Shown: piece by piece, positions 1-9,372 of the stretch
Layout of the letters: each line of letters opens with the position of its first letter
Position numbering within the stretch: position 1 is the stretch's first letter
Source of the DNA: Streptomyces alanosinicus
GTDB lineage: Bacteria > Actinomycetota > Actinomycetes > Streptomycetales > Streptomycetaceae
Assembly (NCBI RefSeq): GCF_014650595.1
Contig: NZ_BMVG01000040.1
Coordinates: forward strand, 1 to 60,041
DNA length: 60,041 bases
Reading direction: 5' to 3'
Position numbers and translations under genes: made by a program
The notes under the pieces: generated by a model
Seen by the model: the letters and a program-made list of their open reading frames with translations, nothing else
Databases searched by the model: none
Told to the model about the DNA's origin: nothing

Positions 1-125
1 AGCCGGTGGCGGAGTTTCTTCGGTTCCGCGGTGGCCAACTCGCTGTCCAGCAGAAGGGTTTGAGTCCAGGCGATCAGGTCGATGATGTACGCCATATTCG
101 CCGATGCGTCGTACTCGACCCGCAT
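1..125 (-). pseudogene. IS1380-family transposase fragment, cut by window edge
   Basis: On the minus strand an open stretch reads MRVEYDASANMAYIIDLIAW and continues through LDSELATAEPKKLRHR to the window edge. The pattern 'DLIAWTQTLLL...AEPKKLRHRL' is the late region of IS1380-type transposases, where a leucine-rich helix precedes AEPKxLRxRL. The frame has stops just upstream (positions ~130-190), so only this short piece survives inside the window. It is a different lineage from the IS1380 copies at 0.5-2.1 kb and 7.9-8.6 kb. Confidence 0.45.
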
Positions 126-199
126 TACTGGCCTTCCCCGTTGTTCGCCGACCTGGGGTATCAGGTCCTGGTCTTCCGGAGAGCGTACTGACGTCGAAG

Positions 200-526
200 A
201 TCGCCAGGACACCCCCTAAGCCGGACAGCGTCAGCGCGGACAAGGGCTACAGCAACCGCCGGACCCGGCACTACCTACGCAGACGCGGGATCCGGCACGT
301 CATCCCGGAGAAGGCCGACCAGGCAGCCAACCGTGTCCGACGCGGCAAAGCCGGGGGCCGACCGCCCGCCTTCGATAAGGATCGCTACAAGAAGCGCAAC
401 ACCGTCGAGCGGGCGATCAACAAACTGAAGACCTTCCGCGCAGTCGCGACCAGGTTCGACAAGCGCGGCTACGTCTACCTCGGTACCGTCACCGCAGCCG
501 CACTCGTCATCTGGCTTCGCTCGTGA
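200..526 (+). pseudogene. IS5-family transposase, C-terminal remnant
   Basis: The segment encodes the last third of a DDE transposase: SVSADKGYSNRRTRHYLRRR, then RHVIPEKADQ, then the conserved KKRNTVERAINKLKTFR helix that carries the catalytic Glu, and the usual tail ending VIWLRS. The recognisable part begins near DSVSADKGYS (about base 225). No N-terminal catalytic region precedes it, so it is a truncated copy. A 14-bp sequence GATCGCCAGGACAC occurs at 199 and again at 525 just after the stop, which suggests the element's right end was duplicated or recombined at the break. Confidence 0.75.
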
Positions 527-542
527 TCGCCAGGACACTGCC

Positions 543-2080
543 TCACCTCGATGTTTCGTGACGGTCCGTCGGTTCGCCTGGCGGGCCGTTTCGGCTGTTC
601 GGGGTGGTGTCGGGCGCGACTGCGGCCCGACTGTCGCGTCGGGTGGTCGCCGGGTTCCACTGCTCCGGTCGCGGGATGACTCGTCCGGGCGGGTGTTTCC
701 GCTGGTCAACCAGGTGCAGGGAGGGTCTGGAGTCGGTCGAACGCCTGGTGATGACCGGAGTCCAGGGCCAGTGGCGGGCCAGGCGGAGCCAGCGGCGGCG
801 TCCCGTGGTGACGAGCTGGGCGGCGGCTGAGAACAGTCGCAACCGCAGACGCTTGGGTTCCCATTTGCGAGCCTGCCCGGTCAGGGCGAGCATCGGCATC
901 CAGGCCAGCAGGTCGAGAGCGATCTGGACGATCGCCAGCCAGACGCGGTTCTGGGTGGTGTCGTGCAGGGGCAGGTTGCGCAGACCGGTGTCGCGGGCGG
1001 CACGGATGCGGTCCTCGGCGCGGGCTCGTTGGCGGTGCCGCAGTTCCAGGACCGCGATCGGGACGCCGAGGGTGTTGGTGGCGAAGCAGGTGATCCGCAT
1101 GCCGTCTGCGTCGGTGATCCGCAATTGGGCGCCGGGGTGGGGCCGTTCCTTGCGGACGATCAGTCGCATGCCGTTGGGCCGGCCCTTTAGTACGTCGCCG
1201 GCGAGTTCGGCGACCCAGCCGCCGTCACGCACGTTGCCGTCGGGTTCGACCGCGGGCGTCCAGGCAGTGTCGGGGACGAGGAGGACGGCCTGGTGGATGG
1301 AGCCGGTGATGACCATCCCGACGGAGTAGGACAGCCATCGTCCGCGCTGTGTCCACCGGTTGAGGAACTCGTGGGTTCCGCCCGCTGAGTCGGTGCGGAC
1401 CAGCGTCCCGCCGTCCGCGCCGGTGCTTGACCGGGAGCTGGGCCAGTGCCTTCCGGGCGACGGTGATGTGGTCGCTCGCGGTGTTGCTGCCCGCGTTCCC
1501 GGGCCGCAGCAGGCCCGCAACGGGCTCCCCGGAGCCCTCGTGCCCGTGAGCGACGAACGCGAGCAGCGGGTGGTGACCGAACGTCTTCTTCCACGTCGCG
1601 GTGGCGTCCTGCTTCTCCGAGTGGGCCAGGACCAGCACCCCGTCGATGTCCACGATCACCTCGCCGCCCGAGTCCGGCGCCGTTTGTCCGGCCAACTGCC
1701 AGACTCGTTCGCGGACTTCGGATCGTGCTCGGCGGATGGCCGCGAGCGCGCGGGGGCCGGCCGCGGCAAGGGTGTCGACCAGCCGGGAGACGGTCGGGTC
1801 GGACGCGACCGGCCCGAACACCGCCGGCTCGGCCCGCAGCATGGCCATCCGACAGGCAGTCGCCGCCGAGCGCGACGGCCAGCGCAAGGTCGAGCAGGAC
1901 CGTGCCGGGGTCGTGCACCGCCCGCGGCTTGCGCCACGGGTCCAGTGCCGCCGACAACGCGGTGTCCAGGCCGGTCCGGCGAGCCGTCTCCACCAGCAGC
2001 ACCCCGCCGGCCTGCGAGACCGCCCCCTCACCGCCGCCCCGGACGCGGACACACGGATACAACCCACTACGCTTGTTCAC
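543..2080 (-). pseudogene. IS1380-family transposase, two frameshifts
   Basis: An IS1380-type DDE transposase is spread over three frames. The N-terminus starts at a GTG at 2080 (MNKRSGLYPCVRVRG) and runs to GGDCLSD near 1845. The frame then changes and reads AMLRAEPAVFGPVASDPTVS, VDIDGVLVLAHSEKQDATAT and GLLRPGNAGSNTASDH. A second change near 1425 gives LVRTDSAGGTHEFLNRWTQR and the C-terminal WPWTPVITRR region (about 740). The second break is explained by one extra G in a GGG run. The conserved Asp in VDIDGVLV and the downstream DSAGGTHEF motif are intact, so decay is by indels. A truncated second copy lies at 7858-8590. Confidence 0.85.
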
Positions 2081-2292
2081 CTGAGGAGTGCAACTCTCTT
2101 GAGGATGATCAGGACCCTAGATAAGCCCCATTGTCCCAGTTCAGCGGCACTCCTCGTTCTTTTGGTCAAGCCTCGGACAGCGACGTTCGTGAAGGCCCGA
2201 GGCTAGCGCGCGGGGGCAATCTCTGCGCCGTTGCGCAGCACAGCCTCTCCCCGGGAGCGGCCCGGTGAATGCATGGCGGCGCTTCCCGGAAA

Positions 2293-2306
2293 ACTATTTC
2301 GATAGT
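2293..2306. promoter_or_regulatory. Palindrome upstream of GH2 gene
   Basis: ACTAT-TTCG-ATAGT is a perfect 5-bp inverted repeat 42 bp before the beta-galactosidase start, in a locally AT-rich patch. The position fits an operator or promoter-proximal site. GATAGT within it could also act as a -10 element. No binding protein is identified. Confidence 0.35.
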
Positions 2307-2347
2307 ACGGTCGCGCCCGTTGCCCACGACCTCCTTGAGGATTCCGC

Positions 2348-5300
2348 ATGTCCGCACGCTATTTCGAGGACTACGCACCCGGCCGTGGCAGGGCCGTGCC
2401 CCGCGCCGCCCTGGGCTCCGACGCGCCCAGAATCGACCTCAACGGGGACTGGGCGTTCCGGTTCTCACCCGCCCTGCGCCCGGAGCCGGACGGATGTGAA
2501 GCCCCGGACTTCGACGACGGCTCCTGGGACACCCTCCGCGTACCCTCGCACTGGCAACTGCACGGCTACGGCCGGCCGATCTACGTGAACATCGCCTACC
2601 CGATTCCGGTCGACCCGCCCTTCGTCCCGGACGAGAACGAGACCGGGGACTACCGCCGGATCTTCGACCTGCCCGCCGGCTGGGCGGGCACACCGGCCGT
2701 GCTGCGTTTCGACGGCGTGGACTCCTGCGCCAGGGTCTGGCTCAACGGCTCGGAGCTGGGCGTGACATACGGCAGCCGCCTGCCGGCCGAGTTCGATGTG
2801 ACGGCGGTGCTGCGGCCGGGCCGCAACGTCCTCGCGGTCCGGGTGCACCAGTTCTCCGCGGGCACCTACCTCGAGGACCAGGACACCTGGCGCCTGTCGG
2901 GCATCTTCCGCGACGTGTCCCTGCTGGCCCGCCCCGCGGGCGGCATCCGGGACGTCTTCGTGCACGCCGACTACGACGCGGCCACCGGCGCGGGCCGGCT
3001 GCGGGTGGAGGCCGACGGGGACGCGCCGGTGCGCATCGACATCCCTGCCCTCGGGGTCCACGGCCGGCCGGCCGAAACCGAGTTCGCCTTCCCGGCGGTA
3101 CGGCCCTGGAGCGCAGAGGATCCGCAGCTCTACGATGCGTACCTGGCCACCGGCAGCGAGCGGGTCCGGATCCGGGTCGGGTTCCGCAGCGTGGCGATCG
3201 ACGCGGCCGGAGTGCTCCGGGTCAACGGCCGCCGGGTGGTGCTGCGCGGTGTGAACCGGCACGAATTCGACCCCGATCATGGCCGTGCGCTCTCGCTCGA
3301 CGTCATGCGCCGTGACGTGGAGTTGATGAAGCAGCACAACATCAACGCCGTGCGCACCGCCCACTATCCGCCGCACCCCGCGTTTCTCGACCTGTGCGAC
3401 GAACTCGGCCTGTGGGTCATGGCCGAGTGCGACCTGGAGACCCACGGCTTCGAGCACGCCGACCCGGAGCGCTGGCAGCGCAACCCCTCCGACGACCCCC
3501 GTTGGCACGACGCCTGCCTCGACCGCATCGAGCGGACCGTGGAACGGGACAAGAACCACCCGAGCGTCATCCTGTGGTCGCTCGGCAACGAGGCCGGGGA
3601 CGGCCGCAACCTGCGGGCCATGTCCGAGTGGGTCCGGCGGCGCGACCCGTCCCGCCCGCTCCACTACGAAGGCGACCGGCTCGGCGAGTACACCGACGTC
3701 CACGCCGAGATGTACCGGCCGCCTGCCGCCGTCGCTCGGATCGGCCGGGGACAGCTCCTGCCGGGAGAGGTCTCCTACCCGGCCCGCGCCGGCTCCGGTG
3801 ACCCGGCCGACGACCCGCGCAACCGCAAGCCCTTCCTGCTCACCGAGTTCGCCCACGCCATGGGAAACGGGCCCGGCGGGCTCGCCGAGTACATGGAACT
3901 GTGCGCCGAGTACCCGCGGGTCCAGGGCGGCTGGGTCTGGGAGTGGATGGACCAGGGACTGCGTACTCGCGACGCCCAGGGGCGCGAGTTCTTCGGCTAC
4001 GGCGGCGACTTCGGCGAGGACCTGCACGACGGCAATTTCATCTGCGACGGCCTGGTCCTCCCCGACCGCACTCCCTCCCCCGGCCTGCTGGAGTACGCCA
4101 AGGTGATCGCGCCCGTCCGTATCGTCCCTGGCCCGCAGGCGGACGCCTTCGTGGTGGAGAACCGCTACGAGGTGCTGGACCTGTCCCATCTGCGGTTCAC
4201 CTGGTCGCTGGCCCGCGAAGGGGTCGAACTGGCCCGCGGGGTACTGCCCACACCGGGGCTGGCGGCCGGGGAGCACGGCCGGCTGCCGCCGCCCCGGCTG
4301 GATCCGCCGGACGAGAAGGGCGGGGAGGCCGGCGGCGGCGAGCTCTGGCTCACCGTCCAGGCGGAGCTGGACAAGCCCGCCGACTGGGCCCCCGAAGGCC
4401 ACGTGGTCGCCTGGGGACAGCTCCGGCTCGCCGCGGCGGGCCGCCGACGACCGATGACCGGCCCGCCGGCCCGGATCCGCGGCGAGGGCGAGCACATCCT
4501 GCTCGGCCCCGGCCGCTTCGACAAGACCACCGGAGCCCTGCTCGGCATCGGCGAAGTCCCTCTGCGTGGACCGCGGCTGAACCTGTGGCGCGCCCCCACC
4601 GACAACGACCGCGCCTGGTCCCAGCGCGACGCGGCCTACTGGAGGGACCGTGGGTTGGACCGACTGCGGCACCGCACCGTCTCCGTCACCCCTGACGCGC
4701 ACGGCCTGGCCGTCGTCGTCCGCAGTGCCGCCGCCGCGGGCAGCTCCGGCTATCTCACCACCTACCGCTGGGACAGCGACGGTGACAGCCTGCGGCTGCG
4801 GGTGCACGGCGAACCCGTCGGCCACTGGCCGGAGCGGGGCGACGACTTCGGCGACACCATGGTGGACCCGGCACTTTCGCAGGATGAGTACGAGGAGCTG
4901 GTCCGCAGGGACAAGTCCCGCTCACTGGCCCGTATCGGACTCGACTGGGGGATGCCCGCCGACCGGTCCCGGGTGGAGTGGTTCGGTACGGGCCCGGGCG
5001 AGGCCTACCCCGACTCGCGCCAGGCAGTTCGCGTCGGACGTTTCCGCGCGACCGTGGACGACCTTCAGACCCCCTACGTGCGCCCCCAGGAGAACGGCAA
5101 CCGTGCGGACACCCGCTGGGCCACCTTCACCGACGGAGCCGGAAACGGACTGCGCGTCGCCGGTGAAGAACCGTTCTATTTCGCCGCGCGCCGCTGGACC
5201 GACCGACAGCTCGACGCCGCACGGCACCACAGCGACCTCGTCCCGGGCCCGCTCATCCACCTCCACACCGACCATGCCGTCCAGGGCCTCGGCACCGCCG

Positions 5301-5389
5301 CCGTGGGACCCGGCGTCCTGCCCCACTACCGGCTCGAACTCGCCGCGGCAAACTTCACGTTCATCCTCACTCCCCTGCCGGACAGCTGA
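2348..5389 (+). CDS. Beta-galactosidase, GH2 (LacZ type)
   Basis: A 1013-residue GH2 enzyme, the usual LacZ length, that should hydrolyse terminal beta-D-galactosides in the cytoplasm; no signal peptide is present. Order: sugar-binding jelly roll (~55-195, with VPSHWQLHGYGRPIYVN), immunoglobulin-like domain, TIM barrel (~285-580), then the beta-galactosidase small-chain domain (~735-1010). The catalytic acid/base is E415 in SLGNEAGDG and the nucleophile is E500 in LLTEFAHAMGNGP. HYPPHP and GVNRHEFDPDHGRA are also conserved. The ATG at 2348 is preceded by TTGAGG at a fitting distance. It faces the GH5 gene tail-to-tail across a shared hairpin. As the only clearly intracellular glycosidase here, it would finish oligosaccharides imported after extracellular cleavage. 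Confidence 0.95.
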   Translation: MSARYFEDYAPGRGRAVPRAALGSDAPRIDLNGDWAFRFSPALRPEPDGCEAPDFDDGSWDTLRVPSHWQLHGYGRPIYVNIAYPIPVDPPFVPDENETGDYRRIFDLPAGWAGTPAVLRFDGVDSCARVWLNGSELGVTYGSRLPAEFDVTAVLRPGRNVLAVRVHQFSAGTYLEDQDTWRLSGIFRDVSLLARPAGGIRDVFVHADYDAATGAGRLRVEADGDAPVRIDIPALGVHGRPAETEFAFPAVRPWSAEDPQLYDAYLATGSERVRIRVGFRSVAIDAAGVLRVNGRRVVLRGVNRHEFDPDHGRALSLDVMRRDVELMKQHNINAVRTAHYPPHPAFLDLCDELGLWVMAECDLETHGFEHADPERWQRNPSDDPRWHDACLDRIERTVERDKNHPSVILWSLGNEAGDGRNLRAMSEWVRRRDPSRPLHYEGDRLGEYTDVHAEMYRPPAAVARIGRGQLLPGEVSYPARAGSGDPADDPRNRKPFLLTEFAHAMGNGPGGLAEYMELCAEYPRVQGGWVWEWMDQGLRTRDAQGREFFGYGGDFGEDLHDGNFICDGLVLPDRTPSPGLLEYAKVIAPVRIVPGPQADAFVVENRYEVLDLSHLRFTWSLAREGVELARGVLPTPGLAAGEHGRLPPPRLDPPDEKGGEAGGGELWLTVQAELDKPADWAPEGHVVAWGQLRLAAAGRRRPMTGPPARIRGEGEHILLGPGRFDKTTGALLGIGEVPLRGPRLNLWRAPTDNDRAWSQRDAAYWRDRGLDRLRHRTVSVTPDAHGLAVVVRSAAAAGSSGYLTTYRWDSDGDSLRLRVHGEPVGHWPERGDDFGDTMVDPALSQDEYEELVRRDKSRSLARIGLDWGMPADRSRVEWFGTGPGEAYPDSRQAVRVGRFRATVDDLQTPYVRPQENGNRADTRWATFTDGAGNGLRVAGEEPFYFAARRWTDRQLDAARHHSDLVPGPLIHLHTDHAVQGLGTAAVGPGVLPHYRLELAAANFTFILTPLPDS

Positions 5390-5397
5390 GACCGCCG

Positions 5398-5438
5398 AGC
5401 GGCCCGCCACACCGGAGTTCCTGGTGCGGCGGGCCGCT
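5398..5438. terminator. Bidirectional hairpin between GH2 and GH5
   Basis: An 11-bp perfect stem (AGCGGCCCGCC at 5398-5408 and GGCGGGCCGCT at 5428-5438), extended inside by CACC/GGTG, lies between the two convergent stop codons. This is the typical U-tract-free terminator of streptomycetes and serves both genes. Confidence 0.8.
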
Positions 5439-5477
5439 GCGGGTGCGGCCCCTGACGGCTGCTGAGGTGCGGTGGCG

Positions 5478-6929
5478 TCAGCCGAGCTTCCACTGCTGGT
5501 TGCTTTGTCCCGAACACGTCCACAACTCGAGCTTGGCGCCGTCGGCGGTGGCCCCGCCGGTCACATCGAGACACAACCCTGACTGCGCACCGGTGATCGT
5601 GCCGTCGGCGTTGAGGATCCACTGCTGGTTGGCGCCGCCGTTGCAGTCCCAGATCTCCACCGGTGTACCGGGGGTCGTCTGGTTGTTGGAGGCGTCCAGA
5701 CATTTCCCGGCGCCGTAGACAGTGAGCTGGTTGCTCACGGTGTGCGTCCAGGTCTGGTTACTGCCGCCGTTGCAGTCCCAGATCTGCGCCACTGTCCCGT
5801 TGGTCTGCGATGCGCCGGGCACGTCCAGGCACTTGCCCGCGCCGACCGCGTGGAGGGGGCCGGTGACAGGGCCGCCTCCGCCGCCCGTGCTGCCGGTGCC
5901 CCAGCCGTATTGAAGCCGGTCGAGACCGGACTGGTTGTTGAGGCTCAGCGTGTAGTTCGGCGCGCTGCCCTGCAGGGAGGTGATCGCGCAGGAGGCGTTT
6001 TCGCACGGGCCGGGGCCCTGGGTCTGGTCGGCGAACTTCACGCCGGTCCACAGGATCGAGCCCATGCCCTGTTTGCGCACGGTGTCGGTGAGCGCGTAGA
6101 GGAAGGACACGTCGTTGACGCCGTCGCGAGGCCCGTCGTAGTTCACATTGGTGTTCATCGGGACACCGAACTCGGTGAGCACCGCGCGGCTGTCGTATCC
6201 GCAGACGTTGTTCTCGAAGCTGGTGATCCAATCGGCCTCGGTGGGGTGGGTCTCTCCGCCGAGGGTGTAGTCGTGGAGCGAGAGCAGGGTGCCGGCCAGT
6301 CGGGAGTCGGCGCCGACGGTGCACAGGTTCCCCTCCCAGGCGCCGGGCACCAGGATCCGCCCACGGGGTACCTGGGAGAAGTGCGCCACCCAGGCCGCCG
6401 CGATGTTGTCCTCGTCGGTGGTGCTGTAGCCCCACGGCTCGTTCATGATGCCGAAGTACACCTGGCTGTTGCCCTGGTACTTGCTGATCACGGTGTTCCA
6501 CATCGCGTAGAACGCGTTGGTGTCGCCGATGACGCCGTTCTGCAGCCAGGGGGTGAGCACGACCTTCATGCCCAAGGCGGTGGCCGCGTCGAAGGCGGCG
6601 GTATAGCTGTTCCACCAACTACCGGTCACGGTCGCCTGGTTGAACGCCATGCGCACGGTGTTGGCGCCAAGGGCCTGGAAACCCTTGAGGATGGATGTGG
6701 ACTTCGCGTAGGTCGTGGCATAGTTGTCGGTGTTCGACAGGCCGACCGGCGTGATGTTGCCGGTGACGAAGTTGTCGTTGGGATCGGCCCAGTTCACGCC
6801 GTGGAACTGGCTGGTGGTGGCGTGCGCCGCAGTCCCGGTCGCCGCCTGCACTCCCAGCAGGCTCAGCAGTATCGCGGCGACCATGCCGACCGGGGTGAAG
6901 CGCCGGAAGTGGCGCAGGTGGAGCTTCAT
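5478..6929 (-). CDS. Secreted GH5 glycoside hydrolase with CBM13 tail
   Basis: 483 residues. A Sec signal peptide (RFTPVGMVAAILLSLLGVQA, cleavage near AAHA, residue ~36) leads into a GH5 barrel (~42-340). The acid/base is E164 in IMNEPWGY and the nucleophile is E253 in VLTEFGVP. A GGGGG linker (~350) precedes a ricin-type beta-trefoil (CBM13, ~355-483) with three QxW repeats ending NQTW, NQQW and NQQW. The ATG follows GAAGGAGAGTGT, an excellent ribosome binding site. Known GH5 enzymes with this architecture include cellulases and the Streptomyces endo-beta-1,6-galactanase. Neighbours here favour a galactan substrate, but specificity cannot be read directly from the sequence. Confidence 0.9.
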   Translation of the reverse strand: MKLHLRHFRRFTPVGMVAAILLSLLGVQAATGTAAHATTSQFHGVNWADPNDNFVTGNITPVGLSNTDNYATTYAKSTSILKGFQALGANTVRMAFNQATVTGSWWNSYTAAFDAATALGMKVVLTPWLQNGVIGDTNAFYAMWNTVISKYQGNSQVYFGIMNEPWGYSTTDEDNIAAAWVAHFSQVPRGRILVPGAWEGNLCTVGADSRLAGTLLSLHDYTLGGETHPTEADWITSFENNVCGYDSRAVLTEFGVPMNTNVNYDGPRDGVNDVSFLYALTDTVRKQGMGSILWTGVKFADQTQGPGPCENASCAITSLQGSAPNYTLSLNNQSGLDRLQYGWGTGSTGGGGGPVTGPLHAVGAGKCLDVPGASQTNGTVAQIWDCNGGSNQTWTHTVSNQLTVYGAGKCLDASNNQTTPGTPVEIWDCNGGANQQWILNADGTITGAQSGLCLDVTGGATADGAKLELWTCSGQSNQQWKLG

Positions 6930-7857
6930 ACACTCTCCTTCAGGAACAGGGTTCGCATTGCTCGGTGCGGGCTCCGCTGAAGGCGCGGCTCACCCGCCGT
7001 GTGGTGGCAGCGGTCAGGAAGCGGGACCCTGACCGCGCCGGCATCACCGCGGCCAGACCTCAGCGCCAGGAGATACTGCTGTCCGAGTGCCAGTGCCTGA
7101 GCCGGTCCGGCCGCGCAGAGCGCAGACGGCGCAGCCGATGCACGGCCACCGCGGCAGCCGGCAGTCCCCGGACGTGGGGGCCGTCTGGGCGCCGTCACGC
7201 CCGCTCAAAGCCATTGCGCAGCCCGGCGGTTGCCGTCAGGGGCGCTGGGATCCTGCCGTGCCGACACGGGCAGTGACGGCACGCGCGCGGGCCACACCGG
7301 CGGGATGCCGAACGTGCCTGTGCCGCCGGCCGGCGTACCGCAGCAGGTAGCTGCCGAACTGACCGCACCGCCCGCATCCTCGGCGGCGCGCCGCTCCAGC
7401 CCGGACCCGCACCTGCGCTCCGGACCAGAGGGCGACTCGCTCTGGAAACTCCCGTTCTGCGTGGGACAGCCATCCCGCCGACGAGGCCCATCGTGGACAC
7501 TGCGTGCGGTTCTGCCCGTCATGTCGAATTATGTTTGGTTCTGTCTGTGGCGCTGTACTGCTTGCCGGCGGACACCAGCCGGTAGATGGCGGCGACGATG
7601 AAACCGATACATGGGATGGATTCTGCGAGAGCTTCCCAGGCGACTCTCGGTGCGCGGTCCGGCGTCCCACCCGTCGGGACAGCCGAGACATTGGATGAGC
7701 ATGCCCTGACCGAACGGGACGGTCAAGGGGTGCTCGGGCAGGGAGCGGGGCCTACGCATGGGATGTCTTGCTCACTCCCACGTTCGCGGCTCACTGTCTG
7801 TCCGGTACGGGAATAAGGGCTGCCGAGACCCTTGACTGTTTGCTTCTGAAGTAGTTC
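6930..7857. other. Long stretch without a recognisable gene
   Basis: After the GH5 promoter region there is about 0.9 kb with only mutually contradictory short ORFs and no conserved motif. A minus-strand tail reading GFIVAAIYRLVSAGKQYSAT (about 7530-7610) looks like the end of a lost membrane protein. No start or partner domain is visible, so this is probably degraded DNA between two mobile-element breakpoints. Confidence 0.4.
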
Positions 7858-8590
7858 TCAGGCGACGAACTCGTGGGTGCCGCCGCCGGAGTCGGTACGG
7901 ATCAGCGTCTGGCGCCCGCGCCGGTACTTCTTCGACAGCTGGGCCAGGGACAGTTGAGCCGTGGTGATGTGGTCAGCGGCGGTATTGCTGCCTGCGTTGC
8001 CCGGCCTGAGCAGGCCGGCCACCGGCTCACCGCTGCCGCCACGTCCGTGGTCGACGAACCCCATCAGGGGATGGTGTCCGAAGGTCTCCTTCCAGGTCGC
8101 AGTGGCGTCCTGCTTCTCGGAGTGGGCCAGCACGAGCACCCCGTCCAGGTCCACGATCACCTGCCCCGCGGCATCCAGAGCCGCGGTCTTGGCCACGTTC
8201 CAGACACGCTCGCGGGCTTCGGCCCGCGCGGCCCGTATCGCGGACAAGGCCTTCGACCCGGAGGCGGCGAGGGTGTCGACCGGGCGGGAGACCGTCGGGT
8301 CGGAGGCCACTGGTCCGAACACGGCCGGCTCGGCCCGCAGCATCCCGACATCCGCGAGGCAGTCCCCGCCCACGGCGACCGCGAGGTCCAGGTCCAGGTC
8401 CAGGTCCAGGTCCAGGTCCAGGTTCAGGTTCAGGTCCAGGTCCAGGTCCAGGTCCAGGTCCAGGTCCAGGTCCAGGTCCAGGTCCAGGTCCAGCAGGATC
8501 TTCCCCGGATCGTGCACCGCCCGCGGACGTCGCCACGGCATCAGTGCCCTCGATATCGCCTGGTCCAGCCCAACCTTGCGTTCTCTGGGC
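7858..8590 (-). pseudogene. IS1380-family transposase fragment with Leu-Asp repeat expansion
   Basis: A truncated relative of the copy at 0.5-2.1 kb: GLDQAISRALMPWRRPRAVH, then GMLRAEPAVFGPVASDPTVS, VDLDGVLVLAHSEKQDATAT and TDSGGGTHEF. It is open from before 8541 to a stop at 7858. Both ends are missing: the N-terminus stops at a junction near 8585 with a fucosidase gene tail, and the C-terminus ends right after THEFVA. Where the other copy reads LLDLALAVALGGD, this one has 18 tandem Asp/Asn-Leu dipeptides before AVAVGGD. The expansion is in frame, so it added 34 residues to an otherwise colinear protein. Confidence 0.85.
8384..8491. repeat. 18-unit hexanucleotide tandem repeat
   Basis: Eighteen contiguous 6-bp units of AGGTCC (plus strand), 108 bp, with two adjacent variant units AGGTTC at 8420-8431. 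Read on the minus strand the unit is GACCTG, Asp-Leu, and the variants give Asn-Leu. The homologous transposase at 0.5-2.1 kb has a single such unit, so this is a local expansion, most simply by replication slippage. Confidence 0.97.
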
Positions 8591-8755
8591 CAGGACCTGA
8601 CGCTTTACAACCAGCGGATCGGCGCCGTGCATCTGGTCGGCCACCCCGATCCGCTGGATTTCGAGCGCGGCCCGCAGGAACTGACCGTGCGCCTCCCCGA
8701 AGGCACACCGATCCCGGCGATGCCGGTGCTCAAGGTCAGCCCCGGGGAGTCCTGA
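8582..8755 (+). pseudogene. GH29 alpha-L-fucosidase, C-terminal remnant
   Basis: About 57 codons reading LTLYNQRIGAVHLVGHPDPL, then FERGPQELTVRLPEG, ending KVSPGES and a stop. The pattern 'V.L.G....L.....D.L.V.LPE' followed by a hydrophobic strand is the C-terminal beta-sandwich of GH29 alpha-L-fucosidases. The 5' part of the gene is gone, replaced at ~8580 by the IS1380 fragment in the opposite orientation. It is not the same subtype as the intact GH29 at 46-48 kb, which carries CBM32 and CBM13 modules instead. Confidence 0.6.
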
Positions 8756-9372
8756 CCAGCGACGCGGCGCAGGCGAGCGCCACGGGGACGCGGTGCGCGC
8801 CTGCGCTCTCGTGCCCGGCCGGCCCCAAGGTCGTGAGGTTTGCGGCTGGGGCACCTCGTCAAGGGCCTGCGGCCGCGAGGATTCGATGCTGGTGGTGGCT
8901 TTTGGAGATGGTGCGTCTGACAATGCGGGGGCTGACGCGTGATCGCCGCGAGAGAAGCTTGTAGAGCCGGAGATCGGCGTGGCCCTCATCCCGTCGGGGC
9001 GAAGCCGCCCTGGACCGCGAGGGCGCCTGCGGCGGTCCTGGCGTCGGCGGGGTAGGTGTCGTCCTCGCCGTCTCACCCGCCCGTGGCGTGGCTGTACTGG
9101 CCGGCGAAGACGTGCTGTCCGGGCAGCACTGTACGGCCCGGCTGCCAAGCTGGCGGCCGCCTGGCTCCCGCTTTCCGCGCGGAGGTCATCCGAGACCGCC
9201 GCACATCTGCCGAATTTCTGAGCGAGCGGCAACCTTTTCCGGAACGGCGGCAACTGACGGGCGACCAAGAAGCGATCACACCCACGTGTCGTCCGATCCC
9301 CATACCGCCTGCCGCCATGCACCGCCGACCTGAACAGGCGCACGGCAGGGCTGAAGCAAGGAGTAGCCCCCC
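8756..9372. other. Region without a recognisable gene upstream of GH74
   Basis: About 0.6 kb between the fucosidase tail and the GH74 start. I see no intact ORF with conserved motifs. The last 15 bases hold AAGGAG, a strong ribosome binding site for the GH74 gene. A minus-strand stretch near 9020-9130 has coding-like composition (LPGQHVFAGQYSHATGG) but is interrupted by stops and could be a decayed gene end. Confidence 0.4.

Noticed and set aside
2465..4825. A 786-codon minus-strand open frame inside the beta-galactosidase gene
   Set aside because: It mirrors the strong GC bias of the real gene on the other strand, has no conserved motif, and the GH2 catalytic residues are all on the plus strand.
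5728..6980. Long plus-strand frames opposite the GH5 gene
   Set aside because: They lack motifs and their content is the complement of the GH5 coding bias.
8384..8491. CRISPR array or regulatory iteron
   Set aside because: Units are contiguous 6-mers with no spacers, and they lie in frame inside a transposase gene, so slippage expansion is the simpler reading.
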